DNA of 64,000 nt, taken from positions 186,001-250,000 of the forward strand of contig JAFMAA010000002.1 of the NCBI GenBank assembly GCA_029785235.1, in the 5' to 3' direction. This stretch comes from Nitrososphaerota archaeon (GTDB taxonomy: Archaea; Thermoproteota; Nitrososphaeria; Nitrososphaerales; UBA183). Numbering within the stretch: position 1 is the first letter of the stretch; every line of letters starts with the position of its first letter. The notes under the pieces were generated by a model. That model saw nothing but the letters and a program-made list of their open reading frames with translations, was not told the origin of the DNA and made no database searches. The position numbers were made by a program, and so were the translations under genes. This document shows, one piece after another, positions 25,262-33,515 of the stretch.

Positions 25262-26989
25262 GTGTTGGCAAAGAAAGACAAGGATGAGAAGAACAAGCTC
25301 GACACGAGCAGCCTGGATGCAGTAGCCGCGCTCTCGGAGCGGATGCTGGGAGGAATGGCGAAGCATATAGCAGAACGGATGCCGTCACTCAAGGAGAAGA
25401 TACGGAAATCGAATCTCAGGCTCACCCCAGTCGGCTTGGTAGCACTGGCTCTGTTGTTCTCATTCACTGCAGTTGCTGCCCCGATAGTCATGCTGGTGCT
25501 ATCGCTAACGGTGCTCAGGCAGCTGCCTTCGTTCATCGTGCTTGCAACAGTGCCGGCACCACTGATTATGTTCTTCGTGTTCGTATCACTCCCTAGGATA
25601 AGTCAGAGCTCCAGAGCCTCGGCCCTAGACAATGAACTCGCTTTCGTAATCGGCTTCATAGTCGTCTTGGCAGGAGGGGGCGTCACCCCAGTGGCGTCAC
25701 TTAGGAGAATAGCCAACATGGCAGATACATTCCCGGCGACCTCAAAGGAAGCCAGAAGGATACTATTAGATATAGACGTCTTTGGTCTTGACCCAACGTC
25801 TGCCCTCGAAAAGGCAGCCGCCACGAACCCCAACAGGACGTTCTCTGAGTTCCTGTACGGGTATACCACGATAATCAAGACCGGTGGAGATCTGGTTACC
25901 TTCCTCAACGGGAAGCTGAAGGATACCTATGAGATGAGAACCACCAAGGTGAAGAAAGCATCTGATACGATAGCAATGCTGGCAGAGGGCTACGTCACAA
26001 TAACCGCAGTGCTCGGCATCAGCCTGTTCGTTCTCTTCCAGACGATGTCATTGATCAGCCATAGTTCAGCAGGAGTCCAGGGAATAGTGGTATTCGGCCT
26101 CGTAGCAGTTCCCATGTTTTCGTTCATGTTCCTCTATGTGCTTGACGCAGTACAAGCAAAGTTCCCGTACGTTGATTACAGACCATACAAGGTGTTTGGA
26201 ATGTCAGCGGCCGTAGGCCTTGGACTGTATTTTGCTCCTCTTCCCATCTCACAGGTGTATCATGTGTCAATAGCGCTAATCGGCATGACGCTCTGGCCAT
26301 CGTACATAGGTATGAAGTTGTCTAACGAGAAGCGCTCACTCGAGGCAGCACTCCCAAGCTTCATACGCGACATATCAGAAGGAAGGAAGATAGGCCTCTC
26401 ACCGGAGGCCACGATACAGGGCCTTGTGAACAAGAACTACGGCGCTCTGTCGAAGCATGTTAACAAGATGGGAGCGCAGCTGTCATGGGGCATATCCCTG
26501 TCACAGGTGATCAGAGCGTTCGTTGAAGAGGTCCACAGTTGGGTGACAAGGGAGGCTGGGCTGTTGATCGCCGAGGTGATAGATGTTGGTGGTGGGACTG
26601 TCCAGAGCTTTTCAGATATGTCAGACTTCACCCGCAAGATCAACGACCTCGAGAAGGAGAAGTCAGGGTCACTGCGCATGTATACCTTCATCTGTTACTT
26701 TTCTGCAATCATGGTCGTAGTTACGACCTTTGTGATGGCATACTTCATGATGACGCCTATCAACTTAGGCGGCGCCATCGCGGCCAAGGCGGCAATATCT
26801 AACGTCCCGAACGCCACTGTTGACCTCCTGCTCACTATATCCATCTTCGAAAGCTGGGTGATCGGCATAGTCGCAGGGAAGATGGGAGGCGGATCAGTGT
26901 CAGACGGTTTTAAGCACGCGCTGGCTCTCGTGGTAGTATCCACTTTGACGATCTACATTGCACAGTCGTTCGTGCATATAGCGATATAG
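25262..26989 (+). CDS. TadC/FlaJ-like pilus assembly membrane protein
   Basis: 575 residues with a duplicated T2SSF arrangement. The cytoplasmic helical domains near residues 120-230 and 360-460 (second one SLEAALPSFIRDISEGRKIG, LSWGISLSQVIRAFVEEV) alternate with membrane helices, and there is a C-terminal pair of helices. It forms the membrane platform on which the ATPase works. GTG 25262 (or TTG 25265) is preceded by GAGGTG; only 14 bases separate it from the ATPase gene. Confidence 0.88.
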   Translation: MLAKKDKDEKNKLDTSSLDAVAALSERMLGGMAKHIAERMPSLKEKIRKSNLRLTPVGLVALALLFSFTAVAAPIVMLVLSLTVLRQLPSFIVLATVPAPLIMFFVFVSLPRISQSSRASALDNELAFVIGFIVVLAGGGVTPVASLRRIANMADTFPATSKEARRILLDIDVFGLDPTSALEKAAATNPNRTFSEFLYGYTTIIKTGGDLVTFLNGKLKDTYEMRTTKVKKASDTIAMLAEGYVTITAVLGISLFVLFQTMSLISHSSAGVQGIVVFGLVAVPMFSFMFLYVLDAVQAKFPYVDYRPYKVFGMSAAVGLGLYFAPLPISQVYHVSIALIGMTLWPSYIGMKLSNEKRSLEAALPSFIRDISEGRKIGLSPEATIQGLVNKNYGALSKHVNKMGAQLSWGISLSQVIRAFVEEVHSWVTREAGLLIAEVIDVGGGTVQSFSDMSDFTRKINDLEKEKSGSLRMYTFICYFSAIMVVVTTFVMAYFMMTPINLGGAIAAKAAISNVPNATVDLLLTISIFESWVIGIVAGKMGGGSVSDGFKHALALVVVSTLTIYIAQSFVHIAI

Positions 26990-26997
26990 GGGTCAAC

Positions 26998-28851
26998 ATG
27001 AATAGAGAACCAGCGTCCAGGACGGCCATTTTCGGCATCTGCCTAGCAGTGCTTATGTTTGCTCTAGGGGCAGTAATCCCTGCTACCTTTGCAACCACCA
27101 CTGCAGCGCCGCCATCCATCAGGGTGACTGCAGTGCCACAGACTCTCCCAACATCAAATGGGACGAGATTCTCGGCAGTGGTAGTGACCGTCATAGGGTC
27201 TACCGGCCAACCAGCCGTAGCCATGAGCAATGTCATAGTCTATCTGGCTTCATCAGACACATCAGTGCTGGCTGTCCAGTCGGAAGTAACCATACCAGCA
27301 GGACATGAGTATGCCTTGGCAAATGTAACTACAACACTAGCAGCCGGGTCGAGCACCGTGTCTGCCCTGGCGCCGGGATACGACGGCGGAAGCGCTCTCT
27401 TTACCACCATGGTCCCCCGCGGGTATCCAACGGCCCTCGAGCTCACGGCGCTCCCACAGATGGCAACGCCTGGGTCCACTGGAAAGATGGCCATCATGGT
27501 AGTGGACCAGACCGGGGAGCCGGCCCAGACAGCCGCAGCCACGGTGGTTCAGATAACGTCGTCAGAGCCGGACGCGGTAGGCGTCCTAACCTCCAAGGTC
27601 ACGATACCGCTGGGTGGGATAGTAGGGTATGGCACGTTCGCCGCTGCGTCGGTCCCCGGTAGCGCAATCCTGACCGCGTCGTCCCCAGGGTTCAACAGCG
27701 GTGCAACCGAAGTTACAAACTTTGTAAACGCCTCCGCGCAAGCGGACCAGTTCGTATCACAGCAACCGACATTGCAGATAAGCCACATACTAGGAGACCT
27801 CCCAGCGGACGGCAAGACCTACTCTGCGATGGTCGTCTCATTAGTCAACCCTGCAGCAAACCCGTGCCCGCTAAGCGGCGGCGTCGCGCCTCCTACGTGC
27901 CCCTACATGGCGCCATCCCCTGTCACAGTGTTGCTCACTTCATCGTTTCCCGACGTCGCAGAGGTGCCCGGCTCGGTGATAATCCCACAGGGCGGCACGT
28001 CTGCCATGGTAAACTTGACCACAACGGTAACCGCTGGGTTCAGCAACATCACTGCATCAGCATCAGACTACATTCCGGCATCCGCAAAGGTCACAACAGC
28101 CATGATGCCGCAGGTGAAGATCGGGCTATATGTGTCTGAACCAGACGTTCTTGTCTCGCAAGTGGAGCACAGCGCCAATGTGGTCGTGCAGCTGCAAGAC
28201 GCGTTCGGGTTCCCTGTGAGAGCCAGGGCGCCTGTCTCGGCCGTCCTGTCCTTCTCAAACAGCACCATCACCGGCTTCCCCATGGACGTGGTGGTCCCGA
28301 CAGGAGCTGACATGGTAGCTGTCAACGTCAACCTGACGGCAGCGGCAACAGGGACGTTTGGGGTCATATCGCAGGGCCTCGCTGCAGCCACGGCAAGCTT
28401 CCAGGCGACGATGGCACCGATCTCGGTAGAGCTGTCGAGCGCGCACAGCTCGATGTATACCAATGAGACGTCCGCGCTGCAATTCACGGCGACCTACGAC
28501 AACCTGCCGATAACGGGGCTCAGCCTCTCATGGACCGCAACGGGCGGGTCGCTGTCAAACTCGACGACGGTCACCGGGGCGACGGGGACCAGCTCTGTTG
28601 TGTTCAAGCCGTCCGGGACGGGGGTGGCAAACATAACGGTATCTGGGAACAGCGCTGCAGTCGGGCCGATAAGCAAGCACATGTACATCCAAGTGCTGCA
28701 AGCGCAGGCCAACGCCAAGCCGTCGATACTGCAGCTGCTCATGAAGTACATAATCTACATCGTCCCCGCAGCTGGTGGAGGGGCTGCATTGGCGTTCTTC
28801 CTCATCAGGCGGCGCCGCAAAGGCGGCTCATCGTCTGACGAAGAAGAGTAG
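26998..28851 (+). CDS. surface protein with Ig-like (Big-type) repeats
   Basis: A signal peptide (AIFGICLAVLMFALGAVIPAT) is followed by five or six repeats of about 100 residues with the pattern of Big/invasin-type domains (VTIPAGHEYA, VTIPLGGIVG, VIIPQGGTSA, VVVPTGADMV are equivalent strands). A C-terminal membrane helix (YIIYIVPAAGGGAALAFFLI) and a short basic-acidic tail anchor it. It sits inside the pilus operon, eight bases after the TadC-like gene, so it may be a pilus-associated surface or adhesion protein. Confidence 0.85.
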   Translation: MNREPASRTAIFGICLAVLMFALGAVIPATFATTTAAPPSIRVTAVPQTLPTSNGTRFSAVVVTVIGSTGQPAVAMSNVIVYLASSDTSVLAVQSEVTIPAGHEYALANVTTTLAAGSSTVSALAPGYDGGSALFTTMVPRGYPTALELTALPQMATPGSTGKMAIMVVDQTGEPAQTAAATVVQITSSEPDAVGVLTSKVTIPLGGIVGYGTFAAASVPGSAILTASSPGFNSGATEVTNFVNASAQADQFVSQQPTLQISHILGDLPADGKTYSAMVVSLVNPAANPCPLSGGVAPPTCPYMAPSPVTVLLTSSFPDVAEVPGSVIIPQGGTSAMVNLTTTVTAGFSNITASASDYIPASAKVTTAMMPQVKIGLYVSEPDVLVSQVEHSANVVVQLQDAFGFPVRARAPVSAVLSFSNSTITGFPMDVVVPTGADMVAVNVNLTAAATGTFGVISQGLAAATASFQATMAPISVELSSAHSSMYTNETSALQFTATYDNLPITGLSLSWTATGGSLSNSTTVTGATGTSSVVFKPSGTGVANITVSGNSAAVGPISKHMYIQVLQAQANAKPSILQLLMKYIIYIVPAAGGGAALAFFLIRRRRKGGSSSDEEE

Positions 28852-28895
28852 GGGCTGCTCGGCGCGTTTTAAGGCTGCGAAGGGTCGGTGCTTAC

Positions 28896-29459
28896 TTGAA
28901 GATCATCAGGCGGCGCGGGATAACGGAGATCATGGCCACCGTTCTGATGGTGGCCGTCACGGTCATCACTGGGTTCGCCGTGTGGGGGTATGTCAACGGT
29001 GAAGCCGGCGTTGCGTCGCGGTCATATGGTAACAGTGTAGCAGCAAACGTTCAATTCCTGGAAGAGCGATTCACGATAGTCCAGGTAGGATTCAACACGG
29101 GGGCGGTGACGATATATTTCTACAATACAGGTTCAATAAACTTCCAGATAGCATCGGTGTCAGTGTACGATAGTGCGAAAGCAACGATCTATGACATTTA
29201 TACGAGCAGTGGTGTCACAGACCAGCTAAATTCTGGGTGCTCAGTTGCTGCCGCTACTGTGGAGTCCCCGGTGATAGGGACCGGAAGCTCTGACTTCGTT
29301 GTCGACCAGGGCGCAATAGGCTCGATAACACTGACGCTCCCGACGAGCAGCATGAACGCCAGTTGCACTGGATCCAGCTCATGGACCGCTGGAACAACCT
29401 ACTATGTCTCCGTAACGGGGTTGTATGGTAACACCGCCATCTACTATCAGGAGGACTAG
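28896..29459 (+). CDS. type IV pilin-like protein, 187 aa
   Basis: KIIRRRGITEIMATVLMV is a class III signal peptide with the usual basic residues and Gly before the cleavage point, followed by a hydrophobic helix. The remainder is a Thr/Ser-rich beta domain with two cysteines that could form a disulphide (NSGCSVAAA and NASCTG). TTG 28896 lies about 26 bases after CGTTTTAAGG, so it also has its own promoter inside the cluster. Probably a minor pilin. Confidence 0.85.
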   Translation: MKIIRRRGITEIMATVLMVAVTVITGFAVWGYVNGEAGVASRSYGNSVAANVQFLEERFTIVQVGFNTGAVTIYFYNTGSINFQIASVSVYDSAKATIYDIYTSSGVTDQLNSGCSVAAATVESPVIGTGSSDFVVDQGAIGSITLTLPTSSMNASCTGSSSWTAGTTYYVSVTGLYGNTAIYYQED

Positions 29460-29461
29460 AC

Positions 29462-30745
29462 ATGAACATAGAGAACCGACTTGGCAGAGGGCACAAGGGG
29501 GTAGCCGGCATACTAGCCGCTGTTCTCATGTTCGCCATGCTATTTACAGCAGGCCTTGGGTTCTTCGTCTATGTCAACAAGGCCAACGCGCTCTACGATC
29601 AGCAGCTGGTCAACAGTAACAATGCCGTAGTAGCTGCTCATCAAGAGGACCTTGCAGTCACAACCGGGCTGAGCTCCTCATCTCTCACAGTTACTATACA
29701 GAATAAGGGGAGCGCCGCCTCACAGGTGGTAGACATATTCGTGACAGAACCGTCAGGGTCAATAGTCCAGCTCACAGGTACGTCAACGACGCCATCGCTT
29801 CCGATAACCATCAACGCTGGTACTACATCACCTACCTTGGTCACCAACATCATAATAAGCAGCGGGAATTACTACGTCAAAGTGTTGACGGGAAGAGGAA
29901 ACACGTTCACATCAGCCTATCCTACTCCCATACCACCCTATGCGCAACAAGCAGAGTCCAGCGGCTCATTGGCCATCAACCTGCAAACTTTCAGATTCTA
30001 TGTGCTCGGCACCGGCATGCAAAGCGGTGGGGAAGTGAGCGGGTTTGTAGCCACGGCGCTCCCGATAACATCCAACGACATCGCGTTCTCAGTGACCTTC
30101 ACAAACACCGATATTGCCCAGAGGAACATCACGATATGGCCTAGCTCCGAAGTGGAGGTCATGACCATACAAGCAGGGTCCAATGGGAAGAACATACAAA
30201 CGAGTAACTTCTTCATAGCATCAGGCCTGACAGGCGGGACCGACCCTACAGGCATTGCAGCTTTCACAACGCCGCTTACTGTTGCATACCAACACAATGT
30301 TACACTCTACTTCGGGGCATCAAGTGCAGAAGGAACTGGTCTCATATCGACATCGGCCCTCGTCCAGAGTCCGTTTACAGCGTTCTTCGAACTCAACGGC
30401 ATATATAGTGACGGGACATTCTTTGGCGAGACTGTTCCGTTCCCCGCGGGAACTGTTACTCTGGCTACTGCGTCGACCTCTTCGACTGCAGCAGCACCGG
30501 GGAGCATTATCACAGTATCTGGAACTGGGTTCACCGCCGGGGCAGCGGCCTTCATAGGATGGCTCACTCCATCTACCGAGTCGTTCACGACACTCACGAC
30601 ATTCACCGTCGTGGCATCAGGCGGAACGGCTGGAGACATCCCTAGCGGGGTAACATTCCCAGTACCTTCCGTAGCGGCAGGGTATTATGTTGTTGTGGTG
30701 TCTGATTACATAAGCACGAGCTACATTGTGTTCCAGGTCACGTAG
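29462..30745 (+). CDS. large pilin-like surface protein with IPT/TIG-like end
   Basis: RGHKGVAGILAAVLMFAML then a hydrophobic helix is a pilin-type N-terminus, but the protein is 427 residues, far longer than a usual pilin. The C-terminal 90 residues (APGSIITVSGTGFTAGAAAF) look like an IPT/TIG Ig-like fold. Such long pilins are often at the filament tip or act as adhesins. It starts two bases after the preceding pilin-like gene and ends overlapping the next start. Confidence 0.82.
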   Translation: MNIENRLGRGHKGVAGILAAVLMFAMLFTAGLGFFVYVNKANALYDQQLVNSNNAVVAAHQEDLAVTTGLSSSSLTVTIQNKGSAASQVVDIFVTEPSGSIVQLTGTSTTPSLPITINAGTTSPTLVTNIIISSGNYYVKVLTGRGNTFTSAYPTPIPPYAQQAESSGSLAINLQTFRFYVLGTGMQSGGEVSGFVATALPITSNDIAFSVTFTNTDIAQRNITIWPSSEVEVMTIQAGSNGKNIQTSNFFIASGLTGGTDPTGIAAFTTPLTVAYQHNVTLYFGASSAEGTGLISTSALVQSPFTAFFELNGIYSDGTFFGETVPFPAGTVTLATASTSSTAAAPGSIITVSGTGFTAGAAAFIGWLTPSTESFTTLTTFTVVASGGTAGDIPSGVTFPVPSVAAGYYVVVVSDYISTSYIVFQVT

Positions 30746-30966
30746 TGCCTAATGTGTGTGTCGAGTGCAGAACTTCTTCAGTCGTGACGGGGGGAGAGGG
30801 GTTGCTGGAACTGGATTTTGTGAAGGTTCAGAAGAAGACCCATGGGTCCCTGATGGTCACTATTCCCGCTGACGCCGTCAAGGAGCTGGGCATCAAAGAG
30901 AAACAGCGAGTAAAGGTGTATCTTGACAGGAAGATGAAGCGCGTGGTGTTCGAGCTGGCATCGTGA
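30745..30966 (+). CDS. AbrB/SpoVT-type DNA-binding protein
   Basis: VKVQKKTHGSLMVTIPADAV then KELGIKEKQRVKVYLD is the swapped-hairpin AbrB fold, as in antitoxins and transition-state regulators. The first 20 residues with two cysteines may not be translated; a later TTG preceded by GGGGAGAGGGG is a good alternative start. It closes the pilus operon and could regulate it. No toxin gene is next to it. Confidence 0.75.
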   Translation: MPNVCVECRTSSVVTGGEGLLELDFVKVQKKTHGSLMVTIPADAVKELGIKEKQRVKVYLDRKMKRVVFELAS

Positions 30967-31011
30967 ATTTCATTGCGGAGCATCCGCTTGAGAAAGAATT
31001 GGAAACTGTGT

Positions 31012-31401
31012 TCAGCCGGAGCTAAGCGTTCTCAAATGCTCCGGCTTTCGTTCCTCTCTGCTTAGAGTCAAAGTGACACCCAGTTCTTTCTGGAGCCGTT
31101 CCTTCTCGAGGTTTGCCTCTTTCCATTCGTGGATAAGACTCTCGAGACGATTGGTGTTTACCACTCCTTCTCTAGAGATCGCGTTGATATTCGGCGGAGT
31201 CTTACCGGCTAGTGCCAAGTCAAACTCGTTCACGGTTCCTGTGAGCAGGCTTCTGCTTAGCACATCACTTGCGGCTCCAAGATCACGCTTTGCCACTTCC
31301 ATCTTCTTGTCCAGGTCGGCGAGCTTCTGGGCAGCTTCAAAGAGGGCTTCACGTTTCCGTTCGAGAGAACTCTCATCCTTTGTGGCCAATCCTGCTCTCA
31401 A
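31012..31401 (-). CDS. coiled-coil protein, 129 aa
   Basis: Residues 10-50 and 85-115 are charged heptad-like helices (KREALFEAAQKLADLDKKME; EWKEANLEKERLQKELG). No membrane segment and no known family. The TTG start is 26 bases from a TATA box shared with the divergent small gene. Role unknown. Confidence 0.65.
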   Translation of the reverse strand: MRAGLATKDESSLERKREALFEAAQKLADLDKKMEVAKRDLGAASDVLSRSLLTGTVNEFDLALAGKTPPNINAISREGVVNTNRLESLIHEWKEANLEKERLQKELGVTLTLSREERKPEHLRTLSSG

Positions 31402-31423
31402 GATATGCTGTATTCATCCTCTT

Positions 31424-31431
31424 CTTTTAAG
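31424..31431. promoter_or_regulatory. bidirectional TATA box
   Basis: CTTTTAAG lies midway between TTG 31401 on the minus strand and ATG 31453 on the plus strand, about 26 bases from each. Same geometry as the box at 17204. Confidence 0.65.
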
Positions 31432-31452
31432 GTTCCCAGAATATGTAATCTG

Positions 31453-31632
31453 ATGCCTGATAAGGTGGAGGAGGCCGAACTTGCGCGTCAGTGGGAGTTG
31501 TATCTCAAGAAATATGAAGAGGTCAAAAGGCATATGAGAGACCTAGCCGATGGCTTCAGAAAGATAGGCGACGGTCTGGACCAACTGGTTCAAGAAACGG
31601 ATGAAAATCTATCTTGGCCCACAAGTCCTTAG
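31453..31632 (+). CDS. small helical protein, 59 aa
   Basis: MPDKVEEAELARQWELYLKK is followed by a single long amphipathic helix (YEEVKRHMRDLADGFRKIGD). The start is set by the shared TATA box 26 bases upstream. Such short helical proteins are often dimeric regulators or inhibitors, but nothing specific can be said. Its 3' end overlaps the convergent frame on the other strand. Confidence 0.55.
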   Translation: MPDKVEEAELARQWELYLKKYEEVKRHMRDLADGFRKIGDGLDQLVQETDENLSWPTSP

Positions 31633-31906
31633 CGGTAGGGAGTCCAACAGATGCCTCAAGTTCTTCTCTTGGGATTTGGCGATACGCCTTGCTCCTCGAA
31701 AGTCTCTCTGTGGCTTTGGAACCCTCGAAGGTCGCCGCGTATACTCGCCACAAGATCGGACGGTACGACTCGGAACCCCACCAACTCCATGAACTCTCTT
31801 GCCAGAAGCGAATTGCCTCTCCTTCAACGCGGGCGACTCTGGCGCCTTCAAGGACTGACCGAGTCGTTCTAAGCGTAGAGAAGACGGGTTGTAATGCACC
31901 CGGCAT
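31556..31906 (-). CDS. hypothetical protein, 116 aa
   Basis: Aromatic-rich sequence (FWQESSWSWWGSESYRPILW) ending in a mixed region (YRQIPREELEASVGLPTAKD). ATG 31906 has GTTAAGAG about 30 bases upstream. It overlaps the small plus-strand gene by 77 bases, tail to tail, which lowers confidence. No family recognised. The 280 bases beyond it, to 32185, hold no other gene that I can support. Confidence 0.45.
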   Translation of the reverse strand: MPGALQPVFSTLRTTRSVLEGARVARVEGEAIRFWQESSWSWWGSESYRPILWRVYAATFEGSKATERLSRSKAYRQIPREELEASVGLPTAKDLWAKIDFHPFLEPVGPDRRLSF

Positions 31907-31965
31907 TGTACAGAAATGAGGGCTCTAGATGCTCTTAACCCTGTAGTGTGCGAGGATGAGCTATT

Positions 31966-31982
31966 CACATGGCGACATTTAC
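31966..31982 (+). repeat. 17-base repeat, copy 2
   Basis: CACATGGCGACATTTAC, identical to 5196-5212. See that entry for flanking similarity. Confidence 0.7.
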
Positions 31983-32185
31983 TCCTGCACAAAAGGGCAT
32001 TTTAGAGTAACCAGACCGCCATGAGTACTGCATTCTGTTCTGGAACTGGCGCCATCCGGAACTGCATTTGTCAGTGTCGAGCGTTTAGCTTCATGTAGTC
32101 TACTGGACTATGCCCTTCCATGGGTAAGTGCACCAAACAGAGCTAGTTCGTATGTATGTTTTAAGTCACGCCAGACATTCTGTTC

Positions 32186-33136
32186 GTGTCTTCCAGTATC
32201 AAGCACGTCCAGACAGCGGTAGCCGGGATAGTGAAAGAGGATAACAAGTTCCTCATAGTGAAAAGTAACAGGTGGCATGGCAAATTGACGCTACCGGGGG
32301 GCAAGATAGAGCAAGGAGAAAGCGCATTTGATGCCATACAGCGCGAGATGATGGAAGAGACGGGTCTGAAGATAGTGGCATCTGATCTGGTCTATGTCGA
32401 TGGGCCGATCAGCTCCTCGGACTACATAGACCCTAGCATGGTGTTCATGGTGTCCGTATTCAAGTGCTATGTCGAAAACATGGGCACCATAATCCTGAAC
32501 GAAGAGGCGTCAGGCTACGAGTGGCTGACGAAAGACGAACTTCTGGAAAGAGACGTCGCCAGCTGGACGCGTACTGCTCTAGACCACGTGGATGACAAGC
32601 CGATAACGCGGCACGGGTATCTTCCTCACATGGTCAGCAAGAAGATATTGATAGCGGACATCGACGACTTCGTAAACCCCGCCATCATGGAGGCGACGCG
32701 GGAGTTGCTGGGGCACCCAATCGGGGTACATGATTTGCGGAAGCTTTCAGCGAGCACCCAGGCAGTCGCAGAAAGGCTGGTACTGCAGAAATACCTCGAC
32801 CTGGTCGGGCCGTCCCAAGAGGCGCTCAACTTCATGAAGTTGAAGGCAAAGGAAGGATATGCGATAATCATGCTATGCGATTTAGATGACGCCCTTCAGA
32901 GCCATGTCAGAGACAACGTAGGGACGCAAGGACTCAAGGACAATCTTGAGATCGTCGTTCGCGACGATAAGAGCGACGGCAGCTGGAAGCAAAAGATCCT
33001 GAAAATGGCACATGAGCAGGATGAGATCATACTGTTGGAAGACTCAGACGAGGACCTCAACTCGATTATGAGGTCGCTCCCTGACAAGAGGGTCTACGCG
33101 TTCATACTGGGGAAGAGGCAGCTAGATCAGAACTAG
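32186..33136 (+). CDS. Nudix hydrolase fused to a HAD-like domain
   Basis: Residues 1-150 are Nudix: the box runs from GGKIEQGESAFDA to REMMEETGL with all metal-binding glutamates. Residues 150-316 resemble a HAD phosphatase: motif I ILIADIDDFVNP, motif II-like IIMLCDLDD, and motif IV ILLEDSDEDL. The fusion would hydrolyse a nucleoside-diphosphate derivative and then act on a phosphate product, an inference from domain order. GTG 32186 lies about 25 bases after TTTTAAGTC, so it is leaderless. Confidence 0.85.
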   Translation: MSSSIKHVQTAVAGIVKEDNKFLIVKSNRWHGKLTLPGGKIEQGESAFDAIQREMMEETGLKIVASDLVYVDGPISSSDYIDPSMVFMVSVFKCYVENMGTIILNEEASGYEWLTKDELLERDVASWTRTALDHVDDKPITRHGYLPHMVSKKILIADIDDFVNPAIMEATRELLGHPIGVHDLRKLSASTQAVAERLVLQKYLDLVGPSQEALNFMKLKAKEGYAIIMLCDLDDALQSHVRDNVGTQGLKDNLEIVVRDDKSDGSWKQKILKMAHEQDEIILLEDSDEDLNSIMRSLPDKRVYAFILGKRQLDQN

Positions 33137-33398
33137 ATGTGTCTTCGGGCATGGAGACTTCGATGTCTTCCAGGTCTACAGGCGGCTTCTTCGTGTCATT
33201 GGCTCTCTTCCAGAACCTCTTTCGCTGGCTCCTCGAGGTGTCGAACCTGAGAAAGTCAGGAAAGCGCCCGATCCCGCGCCGTCCCTGAAAGTGCACCCTG
33301 GCGGGGCCCTCTTCGGCGTTCTCGATGTTGAGCAGCGGGTCGGTGCAGACTTCATCCCAGAACCGGCTTTCGAGGGCAGCCCGACTCTCGCGCTTCAA
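33102..33398 (-). CDS. hypothetical basic protein, 98 aa
   Basis: The central segment is strongly basic (FDTSRSQRKRFWKRANDTKK) and the C-terminus acidic and Ser-rich. No family recognised. TTG start. Its last 35 bases overlap the end of the Nudix-HAD gene on the other strand. Confidence 0.5.
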   Translation of the reverse strand: MKRESRAALESRFWDEVCTDPLLNIENAEEGPARVHFQGRRGIGRFPDFLRFDTSRSQRKRFWKRANDTKKPPVDLEDIEVSMPEDTSSSDLAASSPV

Positions 33399-33515
33399 CT
33401 ATGCTCGTCACATGACCGTATAGGAGATTAAAACAGTCTCGGATGGTCGAACAGAGTTAGAATTAGACTCGATTGAATCCAACAAGACCAAACAGAGTTG
33501 TGGATGGTGCAACGG

